Source of the DNA: an uncultured Actinomycetes bacterium
Lineage (GTDB): Bacteria > Actinomycetota > Acidimicrobiia > Acidimicrobiales > RAAP-2
Direction of reading: 5' to 3'
Assembly (NCBI GenBank): GCA_903871335.1
Contig: CAIQGE010000008.1
Location: 1 to 64,000, forward strand
Length of the DNA: 64,000 bases
Below, in pieces: positions 51,944 through 60,652 of this stretch. A program made the position numbers and the translations under genes. Numbering within the stretch: position 1 is the first letter of the stretch; every line of letters begins with the position of its first letter. The notes beneath the pieces are model-generated. The model was not told the DNA's origin, searched no databases, and was given only the letters and a program-made list of their open reading frames with translations.

Positions 51944-53483
51944 TGGTCGGCTCCCGTTGTCCCAGGAACCGGTCACGGCACCCAAGGCCGCAGAAGTAAT
52001 ACGTCACGCTGTCGCGCACCTCACTCGCAGCGGCCGTCTCTGGCTCGACGCTCATTCCACAGATCGGGTCGACGTGACGAGCGTCAGCGCCCTTCTCCAG
52101 GAACCGGTCACGGCACCCGAGGCCGCAGAAGTAGTACGTCACGCTGTCGCGCACCTCACTCGCAGTGGCCGTCTCTGGCTCGACGCTCATTGCGCAGATC
52201 GGGTCGATGTGGTGAGTTTTCTCGTCCACACCTTTTTGCTCCGCCGACAAGAAGGAATCGGGTTCCTTCGAAAAGCGTTCTTCACAGCGCGGGGAGCAAA
52301 AGTAGTACTGGGTTCCCTCGTGGGTCGCACGAGCGGCCGCGGTGGCGCGCACCACCTGCATGCCACAGACGGGGTCAATGGAGGTCGTGTCGTCGTGCGT
52401 GTCGCGACGAGCGAGCCACACAATGATTCCGAGAGCGACGGCGGCGACGATGTTCGCGATCAAGGTGGCGCCCATCGGAAAGTCGCCCTGGGCGGCGGGC
52501 AGGGCGTGGCGCTCGGGAATGGCGTGCGCGGCGCGAAAAATCAGATCGGTCAGCAGTCCAGCGACACTCATCACGACCCAGAACGAGAAGAACAACTTCC
52601 ACATGGCCCGAGGTCCGTAAAAGCGTCGATAAATGAGCAACAGCGGCAGGGTCACGAGATCCGCGAAGACAAAGGCAATGACGCCGCCGAAGGCGATACC
52701 ACCACTCCAGAGGGCGGCCGCCAATGGAATATTGCCCACCGAGCACACGAAGGAGAGGACCGCGATAGGTATCGCAACGATCACATTTTCCAGCAACGTC
52801 CACGGTCCATGGCCAGTCACGAAGATCGCTCGCCACCACGACGCGGGAACGTGGACCGCGAGGAAACCGGCGACGAGGAAACCGAAGACGAGTTCCTTGC
52901 GGAGCATCGAGAGATCGCCCATGGTGAACCGAGAGGACCGAGACCATTCGTCCATAGAGCGCAGGCGCACTCGCCAACTCGGTCGGTCGTCGTCGTCGTT
53001 TTCGTCACCAACATCGATCTGTCGGCGCAACTCGTTCTCCTGGTCTCGAGAAAAGACGCGGGGGAGTAGGTAGCGAAGCATCACGATCATGAGGGCGCCA
53101 CCCACAAACTCGGCCACCAGGAATTGCCATCCGAGAAGAACCCACAGCACGATGCCGAGTTCGATCACCAAGTTGGTGGAGGCGATCATGAAGATCATGG
53201 AATTTGTCCACGTGGCCCCTCGGCCGAAGACGGCTCGTGCCATCGCGCTGGCCGCGTAACTGCACGACGACGAGAGGATGCCGAGCACGCTCGCGCGCGT
53301 GGCACCTCGGGCGCCATCAGTACCGAGAGAGGAACGTAAACCATCGCGTCGGAGAAATCCTTGAACCCATCCCGAGAGACCGAAACCCAGTACGAGCGGC
53401 CAAAACGTCATCCAGACCATCGCCCCAGCGCCACGGAGCCCTTCGCCGATCCATCCGAGCAGCGAATGGGACGTGGCGATCAC
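51936..53483 (-). CDS. SO_0444/COG0701-type permease with three C-terminal YHS metal-binding domains
   Basis: A 515-residue membrane protein. The first about 370 residues hold the permease: about eight to ten helices, SSSCSYAASAMARAVFGRGA and VCSVGNIPLAAALWSGG, the two Cys/Ser loops of the DUF318/ArsP-like family. Three YHS domains follow, each beginning D-P-[VI]-C-[GA]-M and containing YYFC..C: about 392-430, 441-480 and 486-512. YHS domains bind Cu, Zn or Hg in related efflux proteins. The last two are nearly identical at the DNA level, a recent duplication. It likely exports or traps a heavy metal. GTG 53483 is five bases after mmsA. Confidence 0.83.
   Translation of the reverse strand: MIATSHSLLGWIGEGLRGAGAMVWMTFWPLVLGFGLSGWVQGFLRRDGLRSSLGTDGARGATRASVLGILSSSCSYAASAMARAVFGRGATWTNSMIFMIASTNLVIELGIVLWVLLGWQFLVAEFVGGALMIVMLRYLLPRVFSRDQENELRRQIDVGDENDDDDRPSWRVRLRSMDEWSRSSRFTMGDLSMLRKELVFGFLVAGFLAVHVPASWWRAIFVTGHGPWTLLENVIVAIPIAVLSFVCSVGNIPLAAALWSGGIAFGGVIAFVFADLVTLPLLLIYRRFYGPRAMWKLFFSFWVVMSVAGLLTDLIFRAAHAIPERHALPAAQGDFPMGATLIANIVAAVALGIIVWLARRDTHDDTTSIDPVCGMQVVRATAAARATHEGTQYYFCSPRCEERFSKEPDSFLSAEQKGVDEKTHHIDPICAMSVEPETATASEVRDSVTYYFCGLGCRDRFLEKGADARHVDPICGMSVEPETAAASEVRDSVTYYFCGLGCRDRFLGQREPTSG
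51962..52211 (-). repeat. Near-identical tandem copies of a YHS domain
   Basis: 51962-52076 and 52097-52211 (115 bases each, offset 135) differ at about six positions. The offset is 45 codons, so the duplication is in frame. The third, upstream YHS domain is much more diverged, so this is a recent extra copy. Confidence 0.9.
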
Positions 53484-53488
53484 GAAGA

Positions 53489-54970
53489 TCAGCGGGTTCG
53501 GGGGAAGCCCAGGTCGATCTGGCTTTCCGACGGCTGCGGCCAGCGCGTGGTGATCACCTTGGCGTGGGTGTAGAAGGTGAAACCTTCGGGCCCGTAGATG
53601 TGGGAGTGGCCGAACAGTGAGTTCTTCCATCCGCCGAAGGAATAGCTCGCGACCGGAACCGGGATCGGCACGTTGACACCAATCATGCCGACCGTGACGT
53701 CACGACTGAAGAGTCTCGCCGCGTTGCCGTCGCGCGTAAAGATCGCGACGCCATTGCCGAAGGGGTTGGCGTTGATGAGGGCAACGGCCTCGTCGTAGCT
53801 GGCAACGCGAACAACCGACAGGACGGGTCCGAAAATCTCGTCGTCGTAGGCCGGCGTGCCCGGTCGCACGTGGTCGATCAAGCAGGGACCGATAAAGAAG
53901 CCGTCCTGCTCCGCCAGAGCGGTGCCGTCGCGCACGACCGTCGCACCGTGGGCGGACGCACCCGTGACGTAACTAGCAACCCGGTCGCGGTGCTCCCGGG
54001 TGATCAGCGGTCCGAAGTCACTAGAGGCGTCGTGACCGGGGCCGACCGTCAACCGGTCGGTACGCTCCGCAATGCGTTGAACCAGTTCGTCGGCGATCGC
54101 TTCGTGCGCGACGACGACGCTGATCGCCATGCAGCGTTCACCCGCGGAACCGTACCCCGCGTTGATGGCGGCGTCAGCGGCCACGTCGAGATCGGCGTCG
54201 GGGAGAACGAGCATGTGGTTCTTGGCACCGCCAAGCGCTTGCACCCGCTTGCCGGCGCCGGTGCCCGTTTCGTAGACGAACTTCGCTACCGGCGTTGATC
54301 CTACGAAGCTGATCGCGTCAACCTCGGGGTGAACGAGAAGGCGGCGCACGGTGTCGGCGTTCCCGTGGATGACGTTAAAGACTCCGTCGGGCAGGCCCGC
54401 CTTCTGCAACAACTCCGCGAGCAGGATGCTGCCCGACGGGTCGCGCTCGGACGGCTTGAGGATCACGGCGTTACCGCTGGCGATGGCGTTCGCCGTCATC
54501 CACAGGGGCACCATGACCGGGAAGTTGAAGGGTGTGATGGCGGCCACCACACCCACGGGTTCGCGTACGGAGTGGACGTCGACCCCGTCGGCGACCTGGT
54601 GGGAGAATTCTCCCTTGAGGTGATCGGCCAGTCCACAGGCGTACTCCACGTTCTCGAGACCACGCGCGAGTTCTCCGAGAGCGTCGGGGGTTGTCTTGCC
54701 GTGTTCCGCCGTGATCAGGGCGGCGAGGTCGTTGGCGTGCTCCGTGAGCAGTTGGCGGAACGTAAAGAGCACGTTGGTGCGCTGCGAGAGAGTCGAGTGG
54801 CGCCACTGTTCGGCCCCCTGGCGGGTCACCCGCAGGGCTTCGTCGAGGAGTGCCGCGTCGGCGAAGGGCACCTGTGAGGCGGCGAGGCCCGTCGCGGGAT
54901 CGAACACCGTCCCCATTTCCTGTCCGTCGTTGCGTCGCTGACCATTAATGAAGTGGGGGATGCTGTTCAT
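53489..54970 (-). CDS. mmsA: CoA-acylating methylmalonate-semialdehyde dehydrogenase
   Basis: A 493-residue aldehyde dehydrogenase. EPVGVVAAITPFNFPVMVPLWM and LKPSERDPSG are the cofactor-side motifs; GYGSAGERCMAISV carries the catalytic Cys (about 280), where the RCMA context is typical of MmsA. PFGNGVAIFTRDGNAARLF and SFGGWKNSLFGHSHIYGPEG complete the family pattern. It turns methylmalonate semialdehyde into propionyl-CoA (valine, inositol catabolism). With IcmF nearby, branched-chain carbon use is a reasonable theme. Confidence 0.93.
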   Translation of the reverse strand: MNSIPHFINGQRRNDGQEMGTVFDPATGLAASQVPFADAALLDEALRVTRQGAEQWRHSTLSQRTNVLFTFRQLLTEHANDLAALITAEHGKTTPDALGELARGLENVEYACGLADHLKGEFSHQVADGVDVHSVREPVGVVAAITPFNFPVMVPLWMTANAIASGNAVILKPSERDPSGSILLAELLQKAGLPDGVFNVIHGNADTVRRLLVHPEVDAISFVGSTPVAKFVYETGTGAGKRVQALGGAKNHMLVLPDADLDVAADAAINAGYGSAGERCMAISVVVAHEAIADELVQRIAERTDRLTVGPGHDASSDFGPLITREHRDRVASYVTGASAHGATVVRDGTALAEQDGFFIGPCLIDHVRPGTPAYDDEIFGPVLSVVRVASYDEAVALINANPFGNGVAIFTRDGNAARLFSRDVTVGMIGVNVPIPVPVASYSFGGWKNSLFGHSHIYGPEGFTFYTHAKVITTRWPQPSESQIDLGFPRTR

Positions 54971-55020
54971 TGTTCACGCCTTTCCGGTTCCCAATCTAAC
55001 GAGTGCATGGCGAAGGCCAG

Positions 55021-55026
55021 TAGCCT
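55021..55026 (+). promoter_or_regulatory. TAGCCT -10-like element of the thioesterase gene
   Basis: TAGCCT ends seven bases before GTG 55034, the leaderless spacing seen elsewhere, and supports that start over ATG 55007. It lies within the 63-base divergent gap to mmsA. Confidence 0.45.
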
Positions 55027-55033
55027 GCCTGTC

Positions 55034-55864
55034 GTGTCCGACCCCACTTTGGTGCGCCCGCTTCGCGATGCCGCGGCCGTCGAGCCGCTCGGCGGCGGTC
55101 GCTTCAGCGTGCAACTCTCGCAGTACTACACCGTCGTTGGTCGCCCCAACGGGGGTTATCTCCAGTGCGTCATGGCCAACGCGGCCCTCGCGGCCGCGCA
55201 CGCGGAAGGATCTCCCCACCTGCACGCGACCGCGGTGACGACCAATTACGTCGGCGCTCCCACGATCGGCCCGGCGACCTTGGAGGTCGACGTGCGACGC
55301 GTGGGTCGAGGCGCATCATTTGTTCACGTGATGTTGCGCGAAGACGGTCAACTCATGACCGAGTCGTTGGTGACCCTCGGCACCTTGCACGAGGACCCGA
55401 CCAATCGGTACCACGACGCCACGCCGCCGGCCGTACCTCCCCTGGAGGAGTGCGTCGCGAGCAATGGGGGCACCGACATCAACATCATGAAGTCGGCCGA
55501 ACTGCGTCTCGATCCGGCGACGGCGGCGTGGTGGCAAGGAACCATCGTGGACCGCGCCGAAGTTCGAGGCTGGATACGACTGAGTGATGGCGCCTCGGAG
55601 TGGGACGCGTGGAGCGTGTTATTCGCGTCCGACGCCTTACCTCCCGCGACCTTCCCCATTGGGTCCTCGGGCTGGGTGCCGACCCTGCAACTCACCTCGT
55701 ACGTCCGCGCTATTCCCCAAAGTAACTGGTTGCGGGTGCGTCAATGGTGCGTGGTCGTCGAAGAAGGCCTGGTTGACGAGCGATGTGAACTCTTTGATGA
55801 TCGTGACCGACTGGTCGCGTCGTCCAGCCAACTCGCGATGGTGCGCTTTCCCCAAGCGGACTGA
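55034..55864 (+). CDS. Thioesterase-family protein (double hotdog, TesB/4HBT_3-like)
   Basis: A 276-residue two-hotdog protein. The first half has RFSVQLSQYYTVVGRPNGGYLQCVMANAALAAA, with the conserved PNGGYL, and TTNYVGAPTIGPATLEVDVRRVGRGASFVHV. The second half has LRVRQWCVVVEEGLVDERCELFDDRDRLVASSSQLAMV, the usual closing strand set. It should hydrolyse acyl-CoA, consistent with the acyl-CoA genes on the other strand. ATG 55007 is an in-frame alternative adding nine residues. ArfB starts two bases after its stop. Confidence 0.85.
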   Translation: MSDPTLVRPLRDAAAVEPLGGGRFSVQLSQYYTVVGRPNGGYLQCVMANAALAAAHAEGSPHLHATAVTTNYVGAPTIGPATLEVDVRRVGRGASFVHVMLREDGQLMTESLVTLGTLHEDPTNRYHDATPPAVPPLEECVASNGGTDINIMKSAELRLDPATAAWWQGTIVDRAEVRGWIRLSDGASEWDAWSVLFASDALPPATFPIGSSGWVPTLQLTSYVRAIPQSNWLRVRQWCVVVEEGLVDERCELFDDRDRLVASSSQLAMVRFPQAD

Positions 55865-55866
55865 TC

Positions 55867-56301
55867 ATGGCGTACCCCGAGATTCTCGCTTCAGGCGACC
55901 TGCGCGTGGCCCCGCGCGTCGTGGTGCCCGCCGATGAGCTCGCGGTGCGCGTGACGACACCCGGAGGACCCGGCGGGCAACACGCCAACCGTACGCAGTC
56001 ACGCGTCATCGTCACCTGGTCCATTGTCCACTCGGCCGCACTGAGCGAGCGGTCGCGCTCAGTGCTGTTAGAAGCGTTCGGAAACAGTGTGAGCGCCAGC
56101 GCGTCAGCGTCACGATCGCAAGCGCGCAATCGTCAGGACGCTCTCGAGCGGCTGGCGGCCAAGATTGCGTCCGCACTGGTGGAGCGACCGTCTCGCCGCT
56201 CGACGAAACCCACACGCGCCTCCGTCGAGCGTCGCCTCAACGAAAAGAAATTGAGGGCGAGAACGAAGTCCACTCGTCGCACTCGAGGCGACGACGACTA
56301 A
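55867..56301 (+). CDS. arfB: Peptidyl-tRNA hydrolase ArfB (ribosome rescue)
   Basis: A 144-residue class I release-factor-like protein. The catalytic GGQ is in TPGGPGGQHANRTQSRV (about residues 36-40). There is a helical region with RSQARNRQDALERLAAKI and a very basic C-terminal tail (KKLRARTKSTRR) that enters the empty mRNA channel of stalled ribosomes. It frees stalled peptidyl-tRNA when mRNA lacks a stop. Coupled to the thioesterase by spacing. The stop overlaps surE in CTAA. Confidence 0.95.
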   Translation: MAYPEILASGDLRVAPRVVVPADELAVRVTTPGGPGGQHANRTQSRVIVTWSIVHSAALSERSRSVLLEAFGNSVSASASASRSQARNRQDALERLAAKIASALVERPSRRSTKPTRASVERRLNEKKLRARTKSTRRTRGDDD

Positions 56302-57152
56302 CCCTGATGCGCGGCCAAGTGTGTCGCGATGGCGGCGAGAGATTGGCGGACGATCTCGTCCATCGATTGATCGCTGTCCTCGTGCACGCCGCGCAAGGGC
56401 GTCAGTGAGGCGTAACCCGCGGCAATGAGGGCGCCGTCGTCCTCGGGTGCTTCATCGCTCACGTCACCCAATGTCGGAGTGGCCGCGCCCAATCGCAACG
56501 GGAGATCTCCGCTCTCACCGAAGTCGGCTAACGACGTTCCGGTGCCCGCCGATTTCACGATGCCGGCGCTCGAGATGCGACCGCGTCGCACTCCGCGAAG
56601 CTCAGACGGAGTGAGGTTGGGTACGTTCAAGTTCAGAAGTGTGCGATCCGGTGCGGTCGCCATTTCCTTGAGAACTTCAATCGCCACGTCCGCGGCGGTA
56701 TCGAAGTGCACGTCGTCGCCCCAGTTGATCGACACGGCGAGACCCGAGAGTCCCAGCTGCGCGCCCGTGAGGATGGCGCCGATGGTTCCCGAGTGCAAGA
56801 CGGAGCGTCCCACGTTGGCGCCGGCATTGATGCCCGAGAGAACGACGTTGGGTCGGTAGCCAAAGGAACCGAGGGCACCGATGATGGTGCACAGCGCGGG
56901 CGAGGCGTCGAGGCTGAACGTGGGTACGTTCTCCGCTCCTTCAATCACGTGACGCTCGTAGTGGAGCGAGGACTTTTCGAACACGTCACCGACCGCGGAG
57001 CTCATGCCCGAATTGTTGATGTGAGGCGCGACCACGATGGCCGACCTTTCCTCGCCCGCGGGGGCTTCTGTGATCCATCGGGACACCGCGCGAGTGAGAC
57101 TGTGAATCCCCGGGGCGTCGATACCGTCATCGTTCGTGATTAGAAGGCGCAT
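56298..57152 (-). CDS. surE: 5'/3'-nucleotidase SurE
   Basis: A 284-residue metal-dependent phosphatase. MRLLITNDDGIDAPG is the diagnostic start with the Asp-Asp metal ligands. APHINNSGMSSAV supplies the Asn/Ser site, and LSGINAGANVGRSVLHSGTIGAILTGAQLG, SINWG and LLNLNVPN are core signatures. It removes phosphate from nucleoside monophosphates, especially under stress. ATG 57152 has TATCGT seven bases upstream on the minus strand. The C-terminal part is somewhat longer than in E. coli. Confidence 0.95.
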   Translation of the reverse strand: MRLLITNDDGIDAPGIHSLTRAVSRWITEAPAGEERSAIVVAPHINNSGMSSAVGDVFEKSSLHYERHVIEGAENVPTFSLDASPALCTIIGALGSFGYRPNVVLSGINAGANVGRSVLHSGTIGAILTGAQLGLSGLAVSINWGDDVHFDTAADVAIEVLKEMATAPDRTLLNLNVPNLTPSELRGVRRGRISSAGIVKSAGTGTSLADFGESGDLPLRLGAATPTLGDVSDEAPEDDGALIAAGYASLTPLRGVHEDSDQSMDEIVRQSLAAIATHLAAHQG

Positions 57153-57206
57153 CCGTCGTACGATAACGGGCGTGGGTTATCCAACGGGGAACGCGAAGGA
57201 AACACA

Positions 57207-58121
57207 GTGACGCTTCCCACCGGCGAACAGATCGCCATCGCTCACGGTGATCAGCGGGCGGTGGTGGCTGAAGTGGGTGCCACCTTGCGCACCTACGTCA
57301 CCGGAGGCGTCCCCGTTATTGAAGGTTTTGCGGCCGATGAACGGGCTACCGGCGGACGGGGGCAGGTCCTTTTTCCCTGGCCGAACCGACTCGGGGAGGG
57401 TTCCTGGAGCTTTTCGGGACGTAGTGCGCAGCCCCAGATCGACTCTTCGGCGTCGGGAACGTCGAATCACGGACTCGTGCGCTACCGGCCGTTTCACATC
57501 GACTCGTTCAACCAGAATCGATGTTCCTTGTCCCTGCTCTTACACCCCTCGCCGGCCTACCCCTTTGTCGTGTCCCTCGAGGTTGCCTACCACCTGGGTT
57601 CCCTCGGACTCACGGTGACGACCACCATCACCAACCTCGACGAAGTGCCCATTCCCGTGGCCGTGGGTTTTCACCCGTACGTGGCCGTGACAACGCCCAC
57701 CATCGAGGGTGCGGAACTGCTGGTACCCGCGAACGCGTATCTCTCGGTCAACGAACGGCAATTGCCGGACGGGGAGATTCTCCCGGTTGTCGGGGGTCTT
57801 CGGGACTTTCGCCAACTCCGGTCCGTGTCGGGTCACGAGATCGACACGACCTTTACCGAGCTACTGCGCGACGACACGGGACTCGCTACCGCGATCGTCC
57901 GTGACGCGCGTGGGGGGGAGGTGGAAGTGAGCGTGGATCGCAACTTCCCGTATCTGCAGGTGTACACCGGTGATCAGTTGGAAAAGGGCCGCCGCCGCAC
58001 GGGTGTCGCTATCGAACCCATGACCTGCCCTCCCGACGCGTTGCGCAGTGGAAAAGATGTCGTAGTTCTCGAGCCCGGCCAGAGGTGGGCGGGCTCGTGG
58101 CGAGTGAGGAGACGAGCATGA
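57207..58121 (+). CDS. Aldose 1-epimerase family (galactose mutarotase-like) protein
   Basis: A 304-residue beta-sandwich protein. It has GRGQVLFPWPNRLGEGSWSF, the sugar-site loop of this family, NHGLVRYRPFHI with the conserved HGLVR, and VAVGFHPYVAV with the second His; the catalytic Glu is likely in VAIEPMTCPPDAL. It interconverts hexose or hexose-6-phosphate anomers. GTG 57207 has AAGGAA upstream. The stop overlaps the SDR start as ATGA. Confidence 0.9.
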   Translation: MTLPTGEQIAIAHGDQRAVVAEVGATLRTYVTGGVPVIEGFAADERATGGRGQVLFPWPNRLGEGSWSFSGRSAQPQIDSSASGTSNHGLVRYRPFHIDSFNQNRCSLSLLLHPSPAYPFVVSLEVAYHLGSLGLTVTTTITNLDEVPIPVAVGFHPYVAVTTPTIEGAELLVPANAYLSVNERQLPDGEILPVVGGLRDFRQLRSVSGHEIDTTFTELLRDDTGLATAIVRDARGGEVEVSVDRNFPYLQVYTGDQLEKGRRRTGVAIEPMTCPPDALRSGKDVVVLEPGQRWAGSWRVRRRA

Positions 58122-58855
58122 GTGAGGGACGTTTTCACGGACAGGTGGTCTTGGTGACCGGTTCGTCGATGGGTATTGGCGAAGCCACGGCACGCCACTT
58201 TGCGCGCGAGGGCGCTACCGTCATCGTGAATTCGGCGCGCAGCGTGGATGAGGGCCGGGCGGTGGCCGCCGACATCGGTGGACATTACGTCCAGGCCAAT
58301 GTGGCCGACGCTGATGGTCCGCAGACCCTGATTGACGCCGCTCTCGCCAACTGCGGTCGCCTTGATGTGCTCGTGAACAACGCGGGCACCACTCGGCTGA
58401 TTCCTCACCACGATCTCGAATCACCCACGCTGGACGTGTGGCGAGAGATCTTCGAAGTGAACGTTTTTGCCACCTGGGCCATGAGTGTCGCCGCCATCGC
58501 TCACCTCAAACAAACGCACGGTTCCATCGTGAACGTGTCCTCGGTCGCCGGTCTGCGTCAAACGGGTTCATCAATTCCCTACGCGGCGTCCAAGGCCGCC
58601 CTGAACCACGTCACGACCTTGCTCGCGAAGGTCGTGGGACCCGAAGTTCGCGTCAACGCCGTCGCGCCGGGCTTGATCGACACGCCGTGGACGGAGGAGT
58701 GGGACGTCGTGCGGGGTTTTGTTCAGCAGATTGCGCCGCTCAAACGAACTGGTGAGCCCGACGACGTTGCTGACCTGATCCTCGCGTTGGCGGGCTCCCC
58801 GTACGTCACCGGCCAGGTGGTGGCCGTCGACGGTGGTCTGACGCTGTCGGTTTAG
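58118..58855 (+). CDS. Short-chain dehydrogenase/reductase (classical SDR)
   Basis: A 245-residue SDR: VLVTGSSMGIGEATARHFAREGA (TGxxxGIG cofactor loop), NNAGTTRL, and the catalytic set N (NVFATWAM), S (VNVSSVAGL), Y-x3-K in PYAASKAALN, followed by VAPGLIDTPW. RSVDEG after the second strand suggests NADP preference. The substrate is not determined; coupling to the epimerase hints at a sugar. Its stop overlaps the convergent MpaB-like gene (TTAG). Confidence 0.92.
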   Translation: MSEGRFHGQVVLVTGSSMGIGEATARHFAREGATVIVNSARSVDEGRAVAADIGGHYVQANVADADGPQTLIDAALANCGRLDVLVNNAGTTRLIPHHDLESPTLDVWREIFEVNVFATWAMSVAAIAHLKQTHGSIVNVSSVAGLRQTGSSIPYAASKAALNHVTTLLAKVVGPEVRVNAVAPGLIDTPWTEEWDVVRGFVQQIAPLKRTGEPDDVADLILALAGSPYVTGQVVAVDGGLTLSV

Positions 58856-59748
58856 ACCGGACGAACGGGCGGCACGGCCCACCGCAGGGCCACACACAAG
58901 GTGGCGGCGGCGGGTCGGACGACCAAAGTGTTGACGAAAGGAACCGTGGGAAGTTCCAGTTGTCGTCGCGCGACCTCGGGCAACACACCGATCGCCGCCG
59001 CGAGAATGGTGCCGTAGCCGGCACGATCTCGGAGCGACCGCGGCACTCCTCGAACGACAAAGTCGCGAGCCTCGCGAGCGTCGTTCGTGATCTCCAACTC
59101 GGGCTGAAAACGCTGGAGTCGTTCGTCGAGATCACGCCGGGTGAGGGGTGGGTCGAGGACGCCGAGGTCACGTCCCACGAGCGCCATCTCGCTGACGTAA
59201 CGATCTTCGTCCTCGATCGATAACTCCCTCGGGCCGTAGGCGCGCGAGGCGTCGAGGAACATGCTGAGTTCGGCGACGTGCACCCATTCGAGAAGGTGGG
59301 GGTCCGCCGCCGCGTACGCGCGGCCGTCGTCGCTCACCCCACGCACGCTGGCGTGGGCGGCGCGAACTCGTTCGATGATGGCCGCGGCGTCAGCGGCTGA
59401 CCCGTACGTGGTGGTGCCGATGAACGTGGCGGTCTGTTCCAAACGTCCGAGGGCGTCATCGCGGTATCTCGAGTGTTGGGCGACGCCCGCCATGGCTAAC
59501 GGATGGAGCATCTGAAGGAGGAGCGAGGACACTCCGCCAATCAACATGGAGGGTAGGTCCCCGTGCACCAGACGAGCCATGCCGTCAACGGGTAAGTAGG
59601 CGACCTCCGGATCCATGCACGGCGGCGGCGGACTCTGCCGGAGCCCCAGAGAGCCCCGAAGGCGCCGCTGAGCGTTCGCGCGCCACGCACCGGCGAGGTC
59701 CGCTAGCGCCCGTTCACCCGTGTCGCGAGCGGTCTCGAGGGTCTTCAC
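58852..59748 (-). CDS. MpaB/DUF2236 family oxygenase-like protein
   Basis: A 298-residue helical protein of the DUF2236 (MpaB, latex-clearing-protein-related) family. It has MLIGGVSSLLLQMLHPLAMAGVAQHSRYRDDALGRLEQTA with the conserved HP, TYGSAADAAAIIERVRAAHASVRG with the paired His and Arg, and DPHLLEWVHVAELSMFL. Relatives bind heme b through a histidine and cleave or oxidise isoprenoid-type substrates; that activity is not shown for this branch. GTG 59748 has TACGCT six bases upstream. Confidence 0.88.
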   Translation of the reverse strand: MKTLETARDTGERALADLAGAWRANAQRRLRGSLGLRQSPPPPCMDPEVAYLPVDGMARLVHGDLPSMLIGGVSSLLLQMLHPLAMAGVAQHSRYRDDALGRLEQTATFIGTTTYGSAADAAAIIERVRAAHASVRGVSDDGRAYAAADPHLLEWVHVAELSMFLDASRAYGPRELSIEDEDRYVSEMALVGRDLGVLDPPLTRRDLDERLQRFQPELEITNDAREARDFVVRGVPRSLRDRAGYGTILAAAIGVLPEVARRQLELPTVPFVNTLVVRPAAATLCVALRWAVPPVRPV

Positions 59749-59803
59749 GATTCCAGCGTACGGGTCTCGACAGGGCGTTCAAACTCTGTGAGACTGGTAT
59801 TCC

Positions 59804-60109
59804 GTGGGTGCGACCGTGACGCAGAGAAGCACGTCCACCGATAGCACGGTGGCGTTGCAGGACGCCGTAGCGACGAAGCATCCGTGGAACGTGGTGGTGT
59901 GGAACGACCCCGTCACTCCCATGAGCGTCGTCGTGATCATCTTGCGAAAGATCTTCCAGTACTCCAACGCCAAGGCCACCAAATTGATGATGACCGTTCA
60001 CAACGAGGGTCGGGCGATTGTGTGGTCTGGTGAAAAGGACAGAGCCGAGGCGTACTGCGTGCAACTGCACACGCACGGCTTGCACGCCAGTATCGAACAG
60101 GACAACTAG
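59804..60109 (+). CDS. clpS: ATP-dependent Clp protease adaptor ClpS
   Basis: A 101-residue adaptor. PWNVVVWNDPVTPMSVVVIILRKIF is the N-degron-binding pocket region with the DP motif, and KATKLMMTVHNEGRAIVWSGEKDRAEAYCVQLHTHGL is the ClpC/A-binding half. It delivers proteins with N-terminal destabilising residues to the Clp protease. The first about 28 residues are a disordered leader; GTG 59816 is a possible later start. It is cotranslated with the DUF2017 gene (TAGTG), the typical actinobacterial pair. Confidence 0.95.
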   Translation: MGATVTQRSTSTDSTVALQDAVATKHPWNVVVWNDPVTPMSVVVIILRKIFQYSNAKATKLMMTVHNEGRAIVWSGEKDRAEAYCVQLHTHGLHASIEQDN

Positions 60110-60549
60110 TGGGCGCGACCACCATTTTCATTCGACGTCGCGATGGTCGCATCGAGGTTCGCCTGAACGAGCGGGGTCGCGACTTCGTCCGACGTCAGTT
60201 TGAACGGTTGATGGCCGTCGACGGCGAGGCGGACCACGCCTGGCGATCGGTGGTCAATCAGCCGATTGATCCCGCCGACGACGTGGATGATCCTGTGTGG
60301 GTGCTCGAGCGCGAACGGGTTGCTTCCTCAAACACCGAGTTAGCGCTCGTCACCGTCGACGAGGAGTTCTTGAACAACGCCGAAGCCTGGGCGTGGTTGT
60401 GCTCACTACAGCACGTTCTACGCGGCATATCACTCGAACAGCGTTTGTTTTCTGACGAGGACGTGGCGGCGCGTAGCGACGACGAGCTCAATGACGTACG
60501 GGTCCTTCAGCTCCTTCTCTTCGAGCTCGCCGACGTCATCGAGAGTTAG
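60109..60549 (+). CDS. DUF2017 family protein
   Basis: A 146-residue acidic, helical protein with no membrane segment: FIRRRDGRIEVRLNERGRDFVRRQFERL at the start, then VDEEFLNNAEAWAWLCSLQHVLRGISLEQRLFSDEDVAARSDD. This family follows clpS in most actinobacteria, and the GTG shares a base with the clpS stop. Its role is unknown; a function with the Clp system is inferred from context only. Confidence 0.88.
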   Translation: MGATTIFIRRRDGRIEVRLNERGRDFVRRQFERLMAVDGEADHAWRSVVNQPIDPADDVDDPVWVLERERVASSNTELALVTVDEEFLNNAEAWAWLCSLQHVLRGISLEQRLFSDEDVAARSDDELNDVRVLQLLLFELADVIES

Positions 60550-60652
60550 CTCTCCTGGCGAAACAACACGCCAACCTGGAAGTTGATCGTGGAGTGTTAC
60601 GGAGCAGCTCCGAAGTGGCTATCTTTCCTGAGGGATAGTGGGGGGAAACAAG

